Made by a program: the position numbers and the translations under genes. Shown here one piece after another: positions 53,547-62,161 of a stretch of DNA of 64,000 nt. Source of the stretch: Pseudomonas sp. PA15(2017) (GTDB taxonomy: Bacteria > Pseudomonadota > Gammaproteobacteria > Pseudomonadales > Pseudomonadaceae). Location: positions 1 to 64,000 of the forward strand of contig NZ_MSXV01000004.1 of assembly GCF_001945395.1 (NCBI RefSeq), read 5' to 3'. Each line of letters opens with the position of its first letter. The first letter of the stretch is position 1. Below the pieces are notes generated by a model that made no database searches, was not told the DNA's origin, and saw only the letters and a list, made by a program, of their open reading frames with translations.

Positions 53547-55622
53547 ATGAGCGAGCTGTCGACGGTTTCCGTTACCGACCTCAAGGGCGTTGGTGCAGCC
53601 CTGGCGGAAAAGCTCGCCAAGGTCGGCCTGGAAACCCTGCAGGACATCCTCTTCCACCTGCCGCTGCGCTACCAGGATCGCACCCGCATCGTGCCCATCG
53701 GCGCCCTGCGCCCCGGCCAGGATGCAGTGGTCGAGGGTACCGTGTCAGGGGCCGACGTGGTCATGGGCAAACGCCGCAGCCTGCTGGTCCGCCTGAACGA
53801 TGGCAGCGGCACGCTGAGTCTGCGCTTCTACCATTTCAGCAATGCGCAGAAGGAAGGCCTCAAGCGCGGCACCCAGGTGCGCTGCTACGGGGAAATCCGC
53901 CCCGGCTCGTCCGGCCTGGAAATCTACCACCCCGAATACCGTGCGCTGAGCGGTGACGAACCGCCAGCCGTGGAACAGACCCTGACGCCGATCTACCCGA
54001 CCACCGAAGGCCTGACTCAGCAGCGTTTGCGCCAGCTCAGCGAACAGGCGCTAGCGCGCCTCGGCCCGCACAGCCTGCCGGACTGGCTACCCCGGGAGCT
54101 GGCCAGGGAGTACGAATTGGCGCCGCTGGATCAGGCGATTCGCTACCTGCATCGTCCGCCACCGGATGCCGACCTCGAAGAGCTGGCCGAGGGCCGTCAC
54201 TGGGCCCAGCACCGCCTGGCCTTCGAGGAACTGCTCACCCATCAGCTGTCGATGCAGCGCCTGCGCGAAAGCGCGCGCGCCCAGCAAGCACCCTCGCTGC
54301 CGCTCGGCAAACGCCTGCCGCAGCGTTTTCTCGACAACCTCGGGTTCAAGCCCACCGGCGCGCAACAGCGCGTGGGTGCGGAAATCGCCTACGACCTCAG
54401 CCAGCACGAGCCGATGCTGCGCCTGGTGCAGGGCGATGTCGGCGCCGGCAAGACGGTGGTGGCCGCCTTCGCGGCGCTGCAGGCCATCGAGGCCGGCTAT
54501 CAGGTGGCACTGATGGCGCCCACCGAGATTCTCGCCGAGCAACACTTCATCAACTTCACCCGCTGGCTACAGCCCCTGGGCCTGGAAACCGCCTGGCTGG
54601 CCGGCAAGCTCAAGGGCAAGGCGCGGGCCACCGCGCTGGAGCAGATCGCCGCTGGCGCGCCCATGGTGGTCGGCACCCACGCGCTGTTCCAGGATGAAGT
54701 ACGCTTTCGCAACCTGGCCCTGGCGATCATCGACGAGCAGCACCGCTTTGGCGTGCAGCAGCGTCTGGCCCTGCGCCAGAAGGGCGTGGGCGGCCGGCTC
54801 AGCCCGCATCAACTGATCATGACCGCCACCCCGATCCCGCGCACCCTGGCGATGAGCGCCTATGCCGACCTGGATACCTCGATCCTCGACGAACTGCCGC
54901 CCGGCCGAACCCCGGTGAATACCGTATTGGTCGCCGACAGCCGCCGCCTCGAGGTGGTCGAGCGGGTGCGTTCGGCGTGCAACGAAGGCCGCCAGGCCTA
55001 TTGGGTCTGCACGCTGATCGAGGAATCCGAGGAGCTGACCTGCCAGGCAGCACAAACCACCTACGAGGACCTGGCCGCCGCGCTGGTCGGCCAGCAGGTC
55101 GGGCTGATCCACGGGCGCATGAAACCGGCCGAAAAGGCCGCGGTGATGGATCAGTTCAAGCAGGGGCACCTGCAACTGCTGGTGGCCACCACGGTGATCG
55201 AAGTGGGCGTCGACGTGCCCAACGCCAGCCTGATGATCATCGAGAACCCCGAACGCCTCGGCCTGGCCCAGCTGCACCAGCTGCGTGGCCGGGTTGGGCG
55301 AGGCAGCGCGGCCAGCCATTGCGTGCTGCTCTACCACCCGCCACTGTCGCAGATCGGCCGCGAGCGCCTGGGCATCATGCGCGAAACCTGTGACGGCTTC
55401 ATCATCGCGGAGAAGGATCTCGAGTTGCGCGGCCCCGGCGAAATGCTCGGCACTCGACAAACCGGGCTGTTGCAGTTCAAGGTAGCCGACCTGATGCGTG
55501 ACGCCGACCTGCTGCCGGCGGTACGCGATGCCGCCCAGGCGCTGCAGGAGCAATGGCCGCAGCATGTCAGCCCGCTGCTGGAGCGCTGGTTGCGCCACGG
55601 ACAACAATATGGGCAAGTGTGA
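53547..55622 (+). CDS. recG: ATP-dependent DNA helicase RecG
   Basis: A 691-residue SF2 helicase that regresses stalled replication forks. It has an N-terminal wedge/OB domain (FHLPLRYQDRTRI, LSLRFYHFSNAQKEGLKRG), Walker A (GDVGAGKTVVAAFAA), the DExx box (AIIDEQHRFGVQQR), motif III (MTATPIPRTLAM) and motif VI (QLRGRVGRGS). It lies 8 bases after oxyR. The oxyR-recG link protects forks under oxidative stress in P. aeruginosa. Confidence 0.96.
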   Translation: MSELSTVSVTDLKGVGAALAEKLAKVGLETLQDILFHLPLRYQDRTRIVPIGALRPGQDAVVEGTVSGADVVMGKRRSLLVRLNDGSGTLSLRFYHFSNAQKEGLKRGTQVRCYGEIRPGSSGLEIYHPEYRALSGDEPPAVEQTLTPIYPTTEGLTQQRLRQLSEQALARLGPHSLPDWLPRELAREYELAPLDQAIRYLHRPPPDADLEELAEGRHWAQHRLAFEELLTHQLSMQRLRESARAQQAPSLPLGKRLPQRFLDNLGFKPTGAQQRVGAEIAYDLSQHEPMLRLVQGDVGAGKTVVAAFAALQAIEAGYQVALMAPTEILAEQHFINFTRWLQPLGLETAWLAGKLKGKARATALEQIAAGAPMVVGTHALFQDEVRFRNLALAIIDEQHRFGVQQRLALRQKGVGGRLSPHQLIMTATPIPRTLAMSAYADLDTSILDELPPGRTPVNTVLVADSRRLEVVERVRSACNEGRQAYWVCTLIEESEELTCQAAQTTYEDLAAALVGQQVGLIHGRMKPAEKAAVMDQFKQGHLQLLVATTVIEVGVDVPNASLMIIENPERLGLAQLHQLRGRVGRGSAASHCVLLYHPPLSQIGRERLGIMRETCDGFIIAEKDLELRGPGEMLGTRQTGLLQFKVADLMRDADLLPAVRDAAQALQEQWPQHVSPLLERWLRHGQQYGQV

Positions 55623-55715
55623 GCGAGACAGGACGATGGTCGCCTGGAACGGTTATGTCGTCAGCTTGCTGGTTATACTTGGGACGTTGCGCTCCCTTTG
55701 AAGACGGAATACGTC

Positions 55716-57119
55716 ATGACTGAACTCGCCATCGCCGACACCTCCCCCCAACCGCCTCAGGTAATCCGTCAGCTGCTGGAGAAACTCGGTGTGACTTATC
55801 AGGCCCGCCAGCATCAACCCGGCATACCGGCTGCGCAACGCGTGCAGACCGTACTGCTGGAAGACGCCGTGGGCGCTCTGCTGGTGCTGTTCCCGCAGAA
55901 TCAATTGCTCGACCTCAATCGCCTGGCCGAACTGACCGGCCGCAAGCTGACGGCCGTCAAGCCCGAGCGCCTCAACCGCATGCTCGGCAAGCATGACCTG
56001 GCCCTGCTGCCGGGTATTCCGGCGCTGACCAGCTCGCCCTGCCTGTATGACGAGCGCCTGCTCGACGTGCCGACCCTGTATATCCAGTCCGGCCAACAAG
56101 GCGTGCTGCTGGAGATCGGCACCGAGGCCTTCAAGGGCCTGCTGGGCAAAGCCAGCGCCGCGCGCTTCGGCGAGCTGGCGAGCAAGGTACGCCCCAACTT
56201 CAGCCGCCCCGAAGATGACCGCCAGGAAATAAGCCAGGCGGTGCAGGTGTTCACCGCACGCCGCATCCAGCAGCGCCTGGAAGAGACCATCGAAATTCCA
56301 CCGCTGGCCGAAACGGCGCAGAAGATCATCAAGCTGCGGGTCGACCCCAATGCCACGGTCGACGACATCACCGGCGTCGTGGAAACCGACCCGGCACTGG
56401 CCGCTCAGGTAGTCAGTTGGGCGGCCTCACCGTATTACGCGGCGCCCGGCAAGATTCGCTCGGTCGAGGACGCCATCGTGCGCGTGCTGGGCTTCGACCT
56501 GGTGGTCAACCTGGCTCTCGGCCTGGCTCTGGGCAAGACCCTCAGCCTGCCCAAAGACCAGCCCCAGCAGGCCACGCCTTACTGGCAGCAGGCGATCTAC
56601 ACCGCCGCCGTGATCGAAGGCCTGACCCGTGCCATGCCGCGTGCGCAGCGCCCGGAAGCCGGTCTGACCTACCTGGCCGGCCTGCTGCACAACTTCGGTA
56701 ATCTGGTGCTGGCGCACGTGTTCCCGCCGCACTTCTCGCTGATCTGCCGGCATCTGGAGGTCAACCCACACCTGCCGCACAGCTACATCGAGCAGCACCT
56801 GCTGGGCATCAGCCGCGAGCAGATCGGCTCCTGGCTGATGCGCTACTGGGACATGCCCGAGGAACTGGCGGTCGCCCTGCGCTTCCAGCATGACCCCAAT
56901 TACGCCGGCAACCATGCCACTTACCCGAACCTCGTCTACCTGGCGGTCAGCCTGTTGCACAACCGTGGCATCGGCAACGGCCCGGTGCGCGAGATTCCGG
57001 CAAGCCTGCTGGATAACCTGGGCATCACCCGCGACAAGGCCGAAGAAGCGCTGAACAAGGTGCTGGCTGCCGAAGTCGCCCTGCGCGGCCTCACCACGCA
57101 GTTCGGCTCACTGCACTGA
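55716..57119 (+). CDS. YbaK-like and HDOD two-domain protein
   Basis: A 467-residue protein. Residues ~15-155 resemble YbaK/ProX aminoacyl-tRNA editing domains (IRQLLEKLGVTYQARQHQPG, LLVLFPQNQLLDLNRLAELTGR). The second half is an HDOD domain, a non-catalytic HD relative (EIPPLAETAQKIIKLRVDPNA, AAQVVSWAASPYYAAPGKI, LAGLLHNFGNLVLAHVF). HDOD proteins act in signalling and motility networks. The combination is common in Pseudomonas with no known activity. The ATG at 55716 is preferred over TTG at 55698. Confidence 0.85.
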   Translation: MTELAIADTSPQPPQVIRQLLEKLGVTYQARQHQPGIPAAQRVQTVLLEDAVGALLVLFPQNQLLDLNRLAELTGRKLTAVKPERLNRMLGKHDLALLPGIPALTSSPCLYDERLLDVPTLYIQSGQQGVLLEIGTEAFKGLLGKASAARFGELASKVRPNFSRPEDDRQEISQAVQVFTARRIQQRLEETIEIPPLAETAQKIIKLRVDPNATVDDITGVVETDPALAAQVVSWAASPYYAAPGKIRSVEDAIVRVLGFDLVVNLALGLALGKTLSLPKDQPQQATPYWQQAIYTAAVIEGLTRAMPRAQRPEAGLTYLAGLLHNFGNLVLAHVFPPHFSLICRHLEVNPHLPHSYIEQHLLGISREQIGSWLMRYWDMPEELAVALRFQHDPNYAGNHATYPNLVYLAVSLLHNRGIGNGPVREIPASLLDNLGITRDKAEEALNKVLAAEVALRGLTTQFGSLH

Positions 57120-57161
57120 CCCGCCGCCGCAGCCTGCGATCAGCGGGCCGCGGTAATTGTC

Positions 57162-57554
57162 TCAGGCCGCTTTCTTGTCGGCCTTGCGTTTCCTGGGCCG
57201 CAGGTACTTGGTCAGGCCCTGGAACCAGATCACCAGGGTCGAGTCGCCCTGAATCTGGATATCCTTGTTCTGAATACCCTGCATGAACGCCAGTTGCTTG
57301 TTCTGGGCGGTCAGCGTGGCGTAGCCGTAGGCACCATCCTTGAAACCGATGGCGAAGGCCGGTGCACTGGCGAGGCCGCGCTTGCTGGTGATGCGCTGAT
57401 TCTCGACGATGAAATGACGGGCGACCTTGCCGTCCAGGGTGTGCAGCTGGAATACCAGATCGCGACCTTCCAGCTGTTGGCGGAACGCCGGATTGTCACG
57501 GCTGGCCTTGGCCATCAGACGACCCAGCATCCACAGAAGAAAACGAAATTTCAT
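57162..57554 (-). CDS. SCP2-like small protein
   Basis: A 130-residue protein starting MKFRFLLWMLGRLMAKASRD. Its core (GRDLVFQLHTLDGKVARHFIV, APAFAIGFKDGAYGYATL) resembles the SCP2 sterol-carrier fold, with a basic tail (PRKRKADKKAA). SCP2 domains bind lipids or act as helpers of other enzymes. The role here is unknown. The ATG at 57554 is preferred, and in-frame ATGs at 57566 and 57587 would add 4 or 11 residues. It is the last gene before the composition shift. Confidence 0.72.
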   Translation of the reverse strand: MKFRFLLWMLGRLMAKASRDNPAFRQQLEGRDLVFQLHTLDGKVARHFIVENQRITSKRGLASAPAFAIGFKDGAYGYATLTAQNKQLAFMQGIQNKDIQIQGDSTLVIWFQGLTKYLRPRKRKADKKAA

Positions 57555-57651
57555 GGCATGGCCCATTAGCGCGAATGAAGGAGCCACGCATTGTAGCGAT
57601 CTACCCGAAGCCTGACAGCCGGGTACGGTGGACGTGCTGGCGGGTGATGAA

Positions 57652-57706
57652 GGTCTGCTGAGGTTTCAACGCCGCGGCGCAACCCCGGGCGAAACCTCAG
57701 CAGGCC
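57652..57706. repeat. Hairpin of the GGTCYGCTGA family
   Basis: GGTCTGCTGAGGTTTC (57652-57667) pairs with GAAACCTCAGCAGGCC (57691-57706) with one mismatch. It has the same framework as the hairpin at 22067-22114 and the termini at 21798/22066. It sits at the change from high-GC to AT-richer sequence. Confidence 0.75.
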
Positions 57707-57930
57707 TGCGGACTCAGTTGATCGAATCTTTAAATAACCATTAAGGAAATATGTTTCATTTTTTTGAGACAACTAATACCCCATGATTTCTGAGGAAAAT
57801 GCAGATGCCGTCGAATTTTATCAAGTAAATCGTTTCATTTTTGAGCGATAATTGCGCTTAAATCCAATCAAAATCATGATCTGCTCGCCATCTCCTATCT
57901 AGTCCCCTTGACTCCTTGTGCCACGCTGAA
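57707..57930. other. AT-rich leader before the atypical response regulator
   Basis: About 225 bases much richer in A+T than the preceding 57 kb (for instance, runs such as CATTTTTTTGAGAC and ATTTTTGAGCGATAATTG). No ORF or convincing sigma-70 pair was found. It probably contains the promoter of the gene at 57931. Confidence 0.45.
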
Positions 57931-58650
57931 ATGACAGTTATTGCAAAACTTTCCTCCATCCGAATCCTCGTTGCTCACAATCACCCAGCTTTACGGTTGC
58001 ATCTTCGAGCCGCTCTAAATGCGCTAGGCTACGAAGTAATAGAAGCTGAAACCTGCATCCAAGCCATCAATATCATGCACGCTCGCAAAGTCTCGGCGAT
58101 TATTATAGATGGGGATGCACCTGACTTTTTGTCCGCATCCCCTTTATCAGTTCGAAACTCCACAATAAACGCCAGCACTCCAAGCATTGTTCTAACAAAA
58201 GCCAGAACGATCTCAAGCATAAATAATAGTTTCAACCCAGAGCTGGATGACTATCTACTCAAACCATTTGGAATTGAGGTGCTCGCTAGGAATATCAAGG
58301 GAGTATTGAAAAAAACCAACAATAAACCGAAGGTGAGCCTAGGAAGCACGACCATATGCAGTCAGCGAGGCACAATTACTATTGACGGGCTCGCTTCGAA
58401 GATTCCAGCAAGACAAATGCAGATATTAATTACATTAGCCAGTCATGCGCCGCGGGCAGTGGGAAATGAACTATTTGCCCACACTCTTGGTCTGCAAGGT
58501 GCGCCCATCAATAAAATTGACGCAACCATAAAATCTCTGATATCCCGACTGCGAAAAGAGCTACGGGACTCTGGTAGCGACGTGCATATTAAAACCATTC
58601 GAGGTTACGGCTACAGGGCTCAAGCAGCACAAACCGAACCGTCTAAATGA
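57931..58650 (+). CDS. Orphan OmpR-type response regulator with degenerate receiver
   Basis: A 239-residue protein. Residues ~10-125 form a receiver-like domain with the phospho-acceptor-position Asp (D60 in AIIIDGDAPDF), Thr (T89) and Lys (K111 in DDYLLKPFG). The acidic pair that binds magnesium is replaced by His-Asn (ILVAHNHPALR, H16-N17), so ordinary phosphorylation is doubtful. Residues ~150-235 are an OmpR/PhoB winged helix (SLISRLRKELRDSG, TIRGYGYRAQ). No sensor kinase adjoins it. Base composition is lower in GC than upstream genes. The ATG at 57931 is preferred to TTG at 57916. Confidence 0.8.
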   Translation: MTVIAKLSSIRILVAHNHPALRLHLRAALNALGYEVIEAETCIQAINIMHARKVSAIIIDGDAPDFLSASPLSVRNSTINASTPSIVLTKARTISSINNSFNPELDDYLLKPFGIEVLARNIKGVLKKTNNKPKVSLGSTTICSQRGTITIDGLASKIPARQMQILITLASHAPRAVGNELFAHTLGLQGAPINKIDATIKSLISRLRKELRDSGSDVHIKTIRGYGYRAQAAQTEPSK

Positions 58651-58843
58651 AAGACTATTTAGACGGCCCTGAGCCACAAAGCTCTTATTCGGCAAACCGC
58701 CACTAACTAGCTGCCCGGTGAAGGGCATGCTGCTAGAGAGGAGAATAAAGCCAGCGATACGTGTTGCCACCTTACTCTGCCTGCAGTAGAACCCGCCAGA
58801 GCCCGTACCTCTGCCCGAAGGCGACGCTCCCCCGGTTTTTCTG

Positions 58844-59488
58844 CTACCAACCCCCTTCGACAGCTGCATCCTTGAGTTTTACTGTCTGAATTTCCCCCTT
58901 CTCATCGCTTACCGTAAGTGCTAATGGAATGGGCTTCGGGGGCCTTCGATACCAAGCAATACATGCCTGTATCAAGTCGTTCTGAACCTGGCTTTGGGCG
59001 ATCTGGTTTCTCAGGTGTTCAGTCAACTCGATATTTGGATCAAAGAAAAAATCTCCGTCGAATTTCAGCTCATTATGAGAGCCAGCCATAGACTTTATAA
59101 GGCGCTGGAAAGATTTTGGCGGGGGAATAATTTCGAGTCCTGAAGAGATAGCGTGCTCGTTAAAAATCGGGCTCATGAAATCGATTAGATGGTCACCGCA
59201 GGCAACCATTGCATGAAAAGCGTCGCCGGAACTATGTATTTCGCGGCCATCGATTTTGGCGAAACACAAAACATTAGCCCCATTTTCATTGACCATAAGA
59301 CAAACAGCTCCAGCAAGTGGCTGCGCATCTTTTCCGTAGTGATGCCGAAGGATTGCTGCTCCTGCGACGCTGAAGAACCAGCATGCGCGGTCAGTTGTTG
59401 CACCGGCCGAGTCTAAAACGCTGCGGATAACGCGATGAATTCGCAGATAGTCGAGGAGAGGAATGAGTTCGTGCTTCTTCTTGCTCAT
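58844..59488 (-). CDS. DUF2026 family protein (putative papain-like fold)
   Basis: A 214-residue protein recognised from memory as DUF2026-like. It starts LLDYLRIHRVIRSVLDSAGATTDRACWFFSVAGAAILRHHYG and then has SSGDAFHAMVACGDHLIDFMSP. Cys36, His92 and Asp103 have the order and spacing seen in transglutaminase/NlpC-like Cys-His-Asp enzymes, so a hydrolase or amidase-like activity is possible but not shown. Codon use is AT-richer than the core genes. It is divergent from nothing nearby and convergent with the regulator at 57931. Confidence 0.65.
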   Translation of the reverse strand: MSKKKHELIPLLDYLRIHRVIRSVLDSAGATTDRACWFFSVAGAAILRHHYGKDAQPLAGAVCLMVNENGANVLCFAKIDGREIHSSGDAFHAMVACGDHLIDFMSPIFNEHAISSGLEIIPPPKSFQRLIKSMAGSHNELKFDGDFFFDPNIELTEHLRNQIAQSQVQNDLIQACIAWYRRPPKPIPLALTVSDEKGEIQTVKLKDAAVEGGW

Positions 59489-59760
59489 GGTCGTCCCTAG
59501 TGGCTGAAGGTCTCTTGCAGATCTAAGTACGAGTCAACACATGGGTGGCATGCAAGGCAATCGTGTCACCGCACGGGCGATACATGATGTGCATCAGGTG
59601 TGGGCGGGCGGAGCTGCAAAAGCTGGTGTTGGCCAACCAATCTTCAGGAAATGAAGGCTACGCGAGTACCGCCTCCGTGGCCGGCGCCGTTTATGCCTGG
59701 GAACGTGCTAGACCTAAATTGCTAGGGCGATCCAGTCGGGGGCTTCTTCTAATAAGGCAG
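59489..59760. other. Non-coding gap in the accessory region
   Basis: No convincing gene lies between the start of the DUF2026 gene and the possible small ORF. A plus-strand frame at 59545-59784 starts with MACKAIVSPHGRYMMCIRC but lacks a ribosome site and conserved features. The DUF2026 promoter should be in the left part. Confidence 0.4.
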
Positions 59761-59973
59761 CTAGCGGCCAAAAGCGGCCAGTGAGAATGGATAGGAGAGG
59801 AGGTAGTCCAGCAACCACCCGGATAGCTCTACAAAAATCCAGGGCGATTCTTCATGACTGCCTATCGATCCAATGCCGCGGACACAAAGATATGAGGCAC
59901 CCAATCCATTGTCGTCGAAGTCAACATTTGTTTGGACAGCGGCTTTGACGAATAAAGAGATCAGAAATGCCAT
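59761..59973 (-). CDS. Possible small or truncated protein
   Basis: A 70-residue minus-strand frame starting MAFLISLFVKAAVQTNVDFD and ending WLLDYLLSYPFSLAAFGR. It has a protein-like composition (GIGSIGSHEESPWIFVEL), unlike the shadow frames elsewhere, but no clear ribosome site. Its first 13 bases overlap the 3' end of the LysR gene. It may be a small gene or the 3' remnant of a longer gene cut when the LysR unit arrived. Not recognised. Confidence 0.3.
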   Translation of the reverse strand: MAFLISLFVKAAVQTNVDFDDNGLGASYLCVRGIGSIGSHEESPWIFVELSGWLLDYLLSYPFSLAAFGR

Positions 59974-60866
59974 GGTACCGGCGATAGCGCGGTTTCCATG
60001 GTTTGAAGAAAGCAGACGGTCCTGGCCACTCTTCCAGTGCGATTGGACATTAGCGCAACGACGTCGGCATCCGGTGCGCGCCATTCGGGTAATAACTCTA
60101 CCAATTTTCCTTCGCGGAGCTCTTCGGCGACGTTCCATTCAGAGCGTAGGATGATGCAGGCGCCTTCCAGGCCCCAGTATTTTGCTACTTCTCCATCATT
60201 GCTTTCCAAAGTACGTGAAAGCGTTACCGCTACGCGCCCGTCTCGGGGGTGGGTTAGCTCCCAGCGTGATGCGTCCCTACCGTTTTCCTGAATGACTGCG
60301 CAGACATGTTGGGACAGTGCCGCCGGCGATTGCGGAGTGCCGTAACGCTCGATATAAGCCGGGGCAGCGCACACAATTCGCCGATTGGGAGCCAGCCGTT
60401 TGCGCGTCAACCCGGAGTCGTAGAGCTCCCCCACATGGATCAGGACATCCCACGCTTGCGAACGCATGCTCACCGGGTCGTCGAACAGCGAAAGCGTCAT
60501 CGTTAGCGATGGATGACTCTTTCGGAGCGACGCCATTACCGGCGCGACATAACGTCGCCCGAAGCCGAACGGTGCCGCCACGCGCAAGTGTCCAGAGACC
60601 TGATCTCGCCGTCCGCTCAGCGCGTCACTGACCTCCTCCAATGAGGCCTGTATCAAGGCTCCTTGCGAGGCGAGTAGATCCCCTTCGGTTGTTAATTGCA
60701 GATGGCGCGTTGAGCGGTCGACAAGTTGCACGGCGAGCTTCCTCTCTAATGCCTTCAGTCGCTGTGTAACCGCCGATGGCGTGATACCCAATTCACGCGC
60801 AGCCGCCGCCAGCGACATTGAGCGGGAAAGCGCAAGAAAGAATTCAACATCCGTCGACGAGATCAT
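59961..60866 (-). CDS. LysR-type transcriptional regulator
   Basis: A 301-residue LTTR: the winged helix is MISSTDVEFFLALSRSMSLA with GITPSAVTQRLKALERKL, and the effector domain begins about residue 90 (SGHLRVAAPFGFGRRYVAP). It is divergent from the DSD1-like/OCD operon with 142 bases between the starts, the classic arrangement in which the regulator controls its neighbour and itself. It most probably responds to the substrate or product of those enzymes. Confidence 0.9.
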   Translation of the reverse strand: MISSTDVEFFLALSRSMSLAAAARELGITPSAVTQRLKALERKLAVQLVDRSTRHLQLTTEGDLLASQGALIQASLEEVSDALSGRRDQVSGHLRVAAPFGFGRRYVAPVMASLRKSHPSLTMTLSLFDDPVSMRSQAWDVLIHVGELYDSGLTRKRLAPNRRIVCAAPAYIERYGTPQSPAALSQHVCAVIQENGRDASRWELTHPRDGRVAVTLSRTLESNDGEVAKYWGLEGACIILRSEWNVAEELREGKLVELLPEWRAPDADVVALMSNRTGRVARTVCFLQTMETALSPVPWHF

Positions 60867-61008
60867 TTAGCTACAGCTTAATAGAGTGTTCAGCACGATT
60901 AGATTCCGTTTCTGCCGGCTGGTCTATAGCGTAAGGACCTGTACCAGGGGTCCCGATCGACCCCAGCCCGTTTTGGGACTCCGAGACTGCAGGAAAGGAG
61001 ACAGCTCT
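60867..61008. promoter_or_regulatory. LysR divergent promoter region
   Basis: A 142-base gap between the LysR start and the PLP-enzyme start. It should contain the LTTR operator, but no inverted T-N11-A repeat could be assigned with certainty. A strong ribosome site (AAAGGAGACAGC) stands before the PLP-enzyme gene. Confidence 0.4.
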
Positions 61009-62148
61009 ATGGCAAACGCAATACTTGAACAACTCACCACGCCATCGCTTTTAGTTGAAGAGGCCCGTTTCACTGCCAATATCCAGCGGCTCTACAGCCA
61101 CCTCACGCCGCTTGGAGTCCTCGTACGTCCGCATCTCAAAACGGTGAAATCGGTCGAAGCGGCACGTCGGATTCTGGCCGGGGGCGAAGGTCCTGCAACC
61201 GTGTCGACGCTCAAGGAGGCGGAGATTTTCGCCGCTGCGGGCATCAGCGACATCATTTACGCGGTAGGCATCGCGCCGCAAAAGCTGGGGCGCGTGCTTG
61301 CCATACGTCGCAGTGGCTGCGACCTCAAGGTAGTTCTGGATTCGGTTGAACAGGCTCAGGCGGTGGCCGAGGCGTCCCGTCAGGCCGGTGACCCGATCCC
61401 CGTGCTGATCGAGATTGACTGCGACGGGCATCGTTCTGGTGTGGCGCCGGATTCATCGAAGCTTCTCGATATCGGCCGCGCGCTGGAAAGCGGAGGGGCG
61501 GCGCTCGTTGGCGTTCTTACGCACGCTGGCGAAAGTTACGAAGTTGAGGGTCCCACAGCGTTGGTCGAATTTGCGGAGCGCGAGCGTCTGGCTGCCGTAT
61601 CAGCCGCGAATACTTTACGCCAGGGCGGGCTACCGTGCCCGATCGTCAGCGTTGGTTCGACCCCGACCGCTCACTTTGCCCAGAACCTCGACGGCGTGAC
61701 CGAAGTGCGCGCCGGCGTTTTCGCCTTTTTTGATCTGGTCATGGCCGGTATTGGCGTTTGTTCGATTGATGACATCGCGCTCTCAGTGCTGACTCGCGTG
61801 ATCGGCCATCAACACGAACGAGGCTGGATCATCACAGATGCGGGCTGGATGGCGCTCTCCCGTGATCGCGGTACCGCTGGGCAGCTAATTGATCAAGGCT
61901 ACGGCTTAGTGTGCGACGAGCGCGGTTGCGTTATCCCGGATTTGATCGTCACAGGCGTCAATCAGGAACATGGAGTGATCGCGGTTCGTCCGGGCAGTGA
62001 TGGCGCACTGCCAGATCTTCCGGTAGGCACCCTGCTGCGCATCCTGCCCAACCACGCATGCGCCACCGCAGCGCAGTTCGATCGTTACGCAGTAATCCCG
62101 TTAGAGGGAAGCGACCTCAAAACGTGGCAGCGCTTCGGCGGCTGGTAA
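61009..62148 (+). CDS. DSD1-like PLP enzyme (D-threo-3-hydroxyaspartate dehydratase / D-threonine aldolase family)
   Basis: A 379-residue fold-type III PLP enzyme with an alanine-racemase-like N-terminal barrel and a DSD1 C-terminal domain. The cofactor Lys is probably K44 in VRPHLKTVKSV. The metal site His and Cys lie in PNHACATAAQF (H349 and C351). Family members act on D-threonine, D-serine or 3-hydroxyaspartate, and the sequence alone does not choose between them. The next gene is an OCD-family reductase 13 bases later and the divergent gene is a LysR regulator. This setting resembles reported 3-hydroxyaspartate gene clusters. Confidence 0.88.
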   Translation: MANAILEQLTTPSLLVEEARFTANIQRLYSHLTPLGVLVRPHLKTVKSVEAARRILAGGEGPATVSTLKEAEIFAAAGISDIIYAVGIAPQKLGRVLAIRRSGCDLKVVLDSVEQAQAVAEASRQAGDPIPVLIEIDCDGHRSGVAPDSSKLLDIGRALESGGAALVGVLTHAGESYEVEGPTALVEFAERERLAAVSAANTLRQGGLPCPIVSVGSTPTAHFAQNLDGVTEVRAGVFAFFDLVMAGIGVCSIDDIALSVLTRVIGHQHERGWIITDAGWMALSRDRGTAGQLIDQGYGLVCDERGCVIPDLIVTGVNQEHGVIAVRPGSDGALPDLPVGTLLRILPNHACATAAQFDRYAVIPLEGSDLKTWQRFGGW

Positions 62149-62161
62149 GAGGAGAAAAATA

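Noticed and set aside
57916..57930. TTG start for the response regulator
   Set aside because: ATG at 57931 gives a normal receiver N-terminus; the extra five residues are not supported.
59545..59784. Plus-strand frame of 79 codons with a CxxC at its start
   Set aside because: No ribosome site, no family resemblance, and the tail is low-complexity; not reported as a gene.
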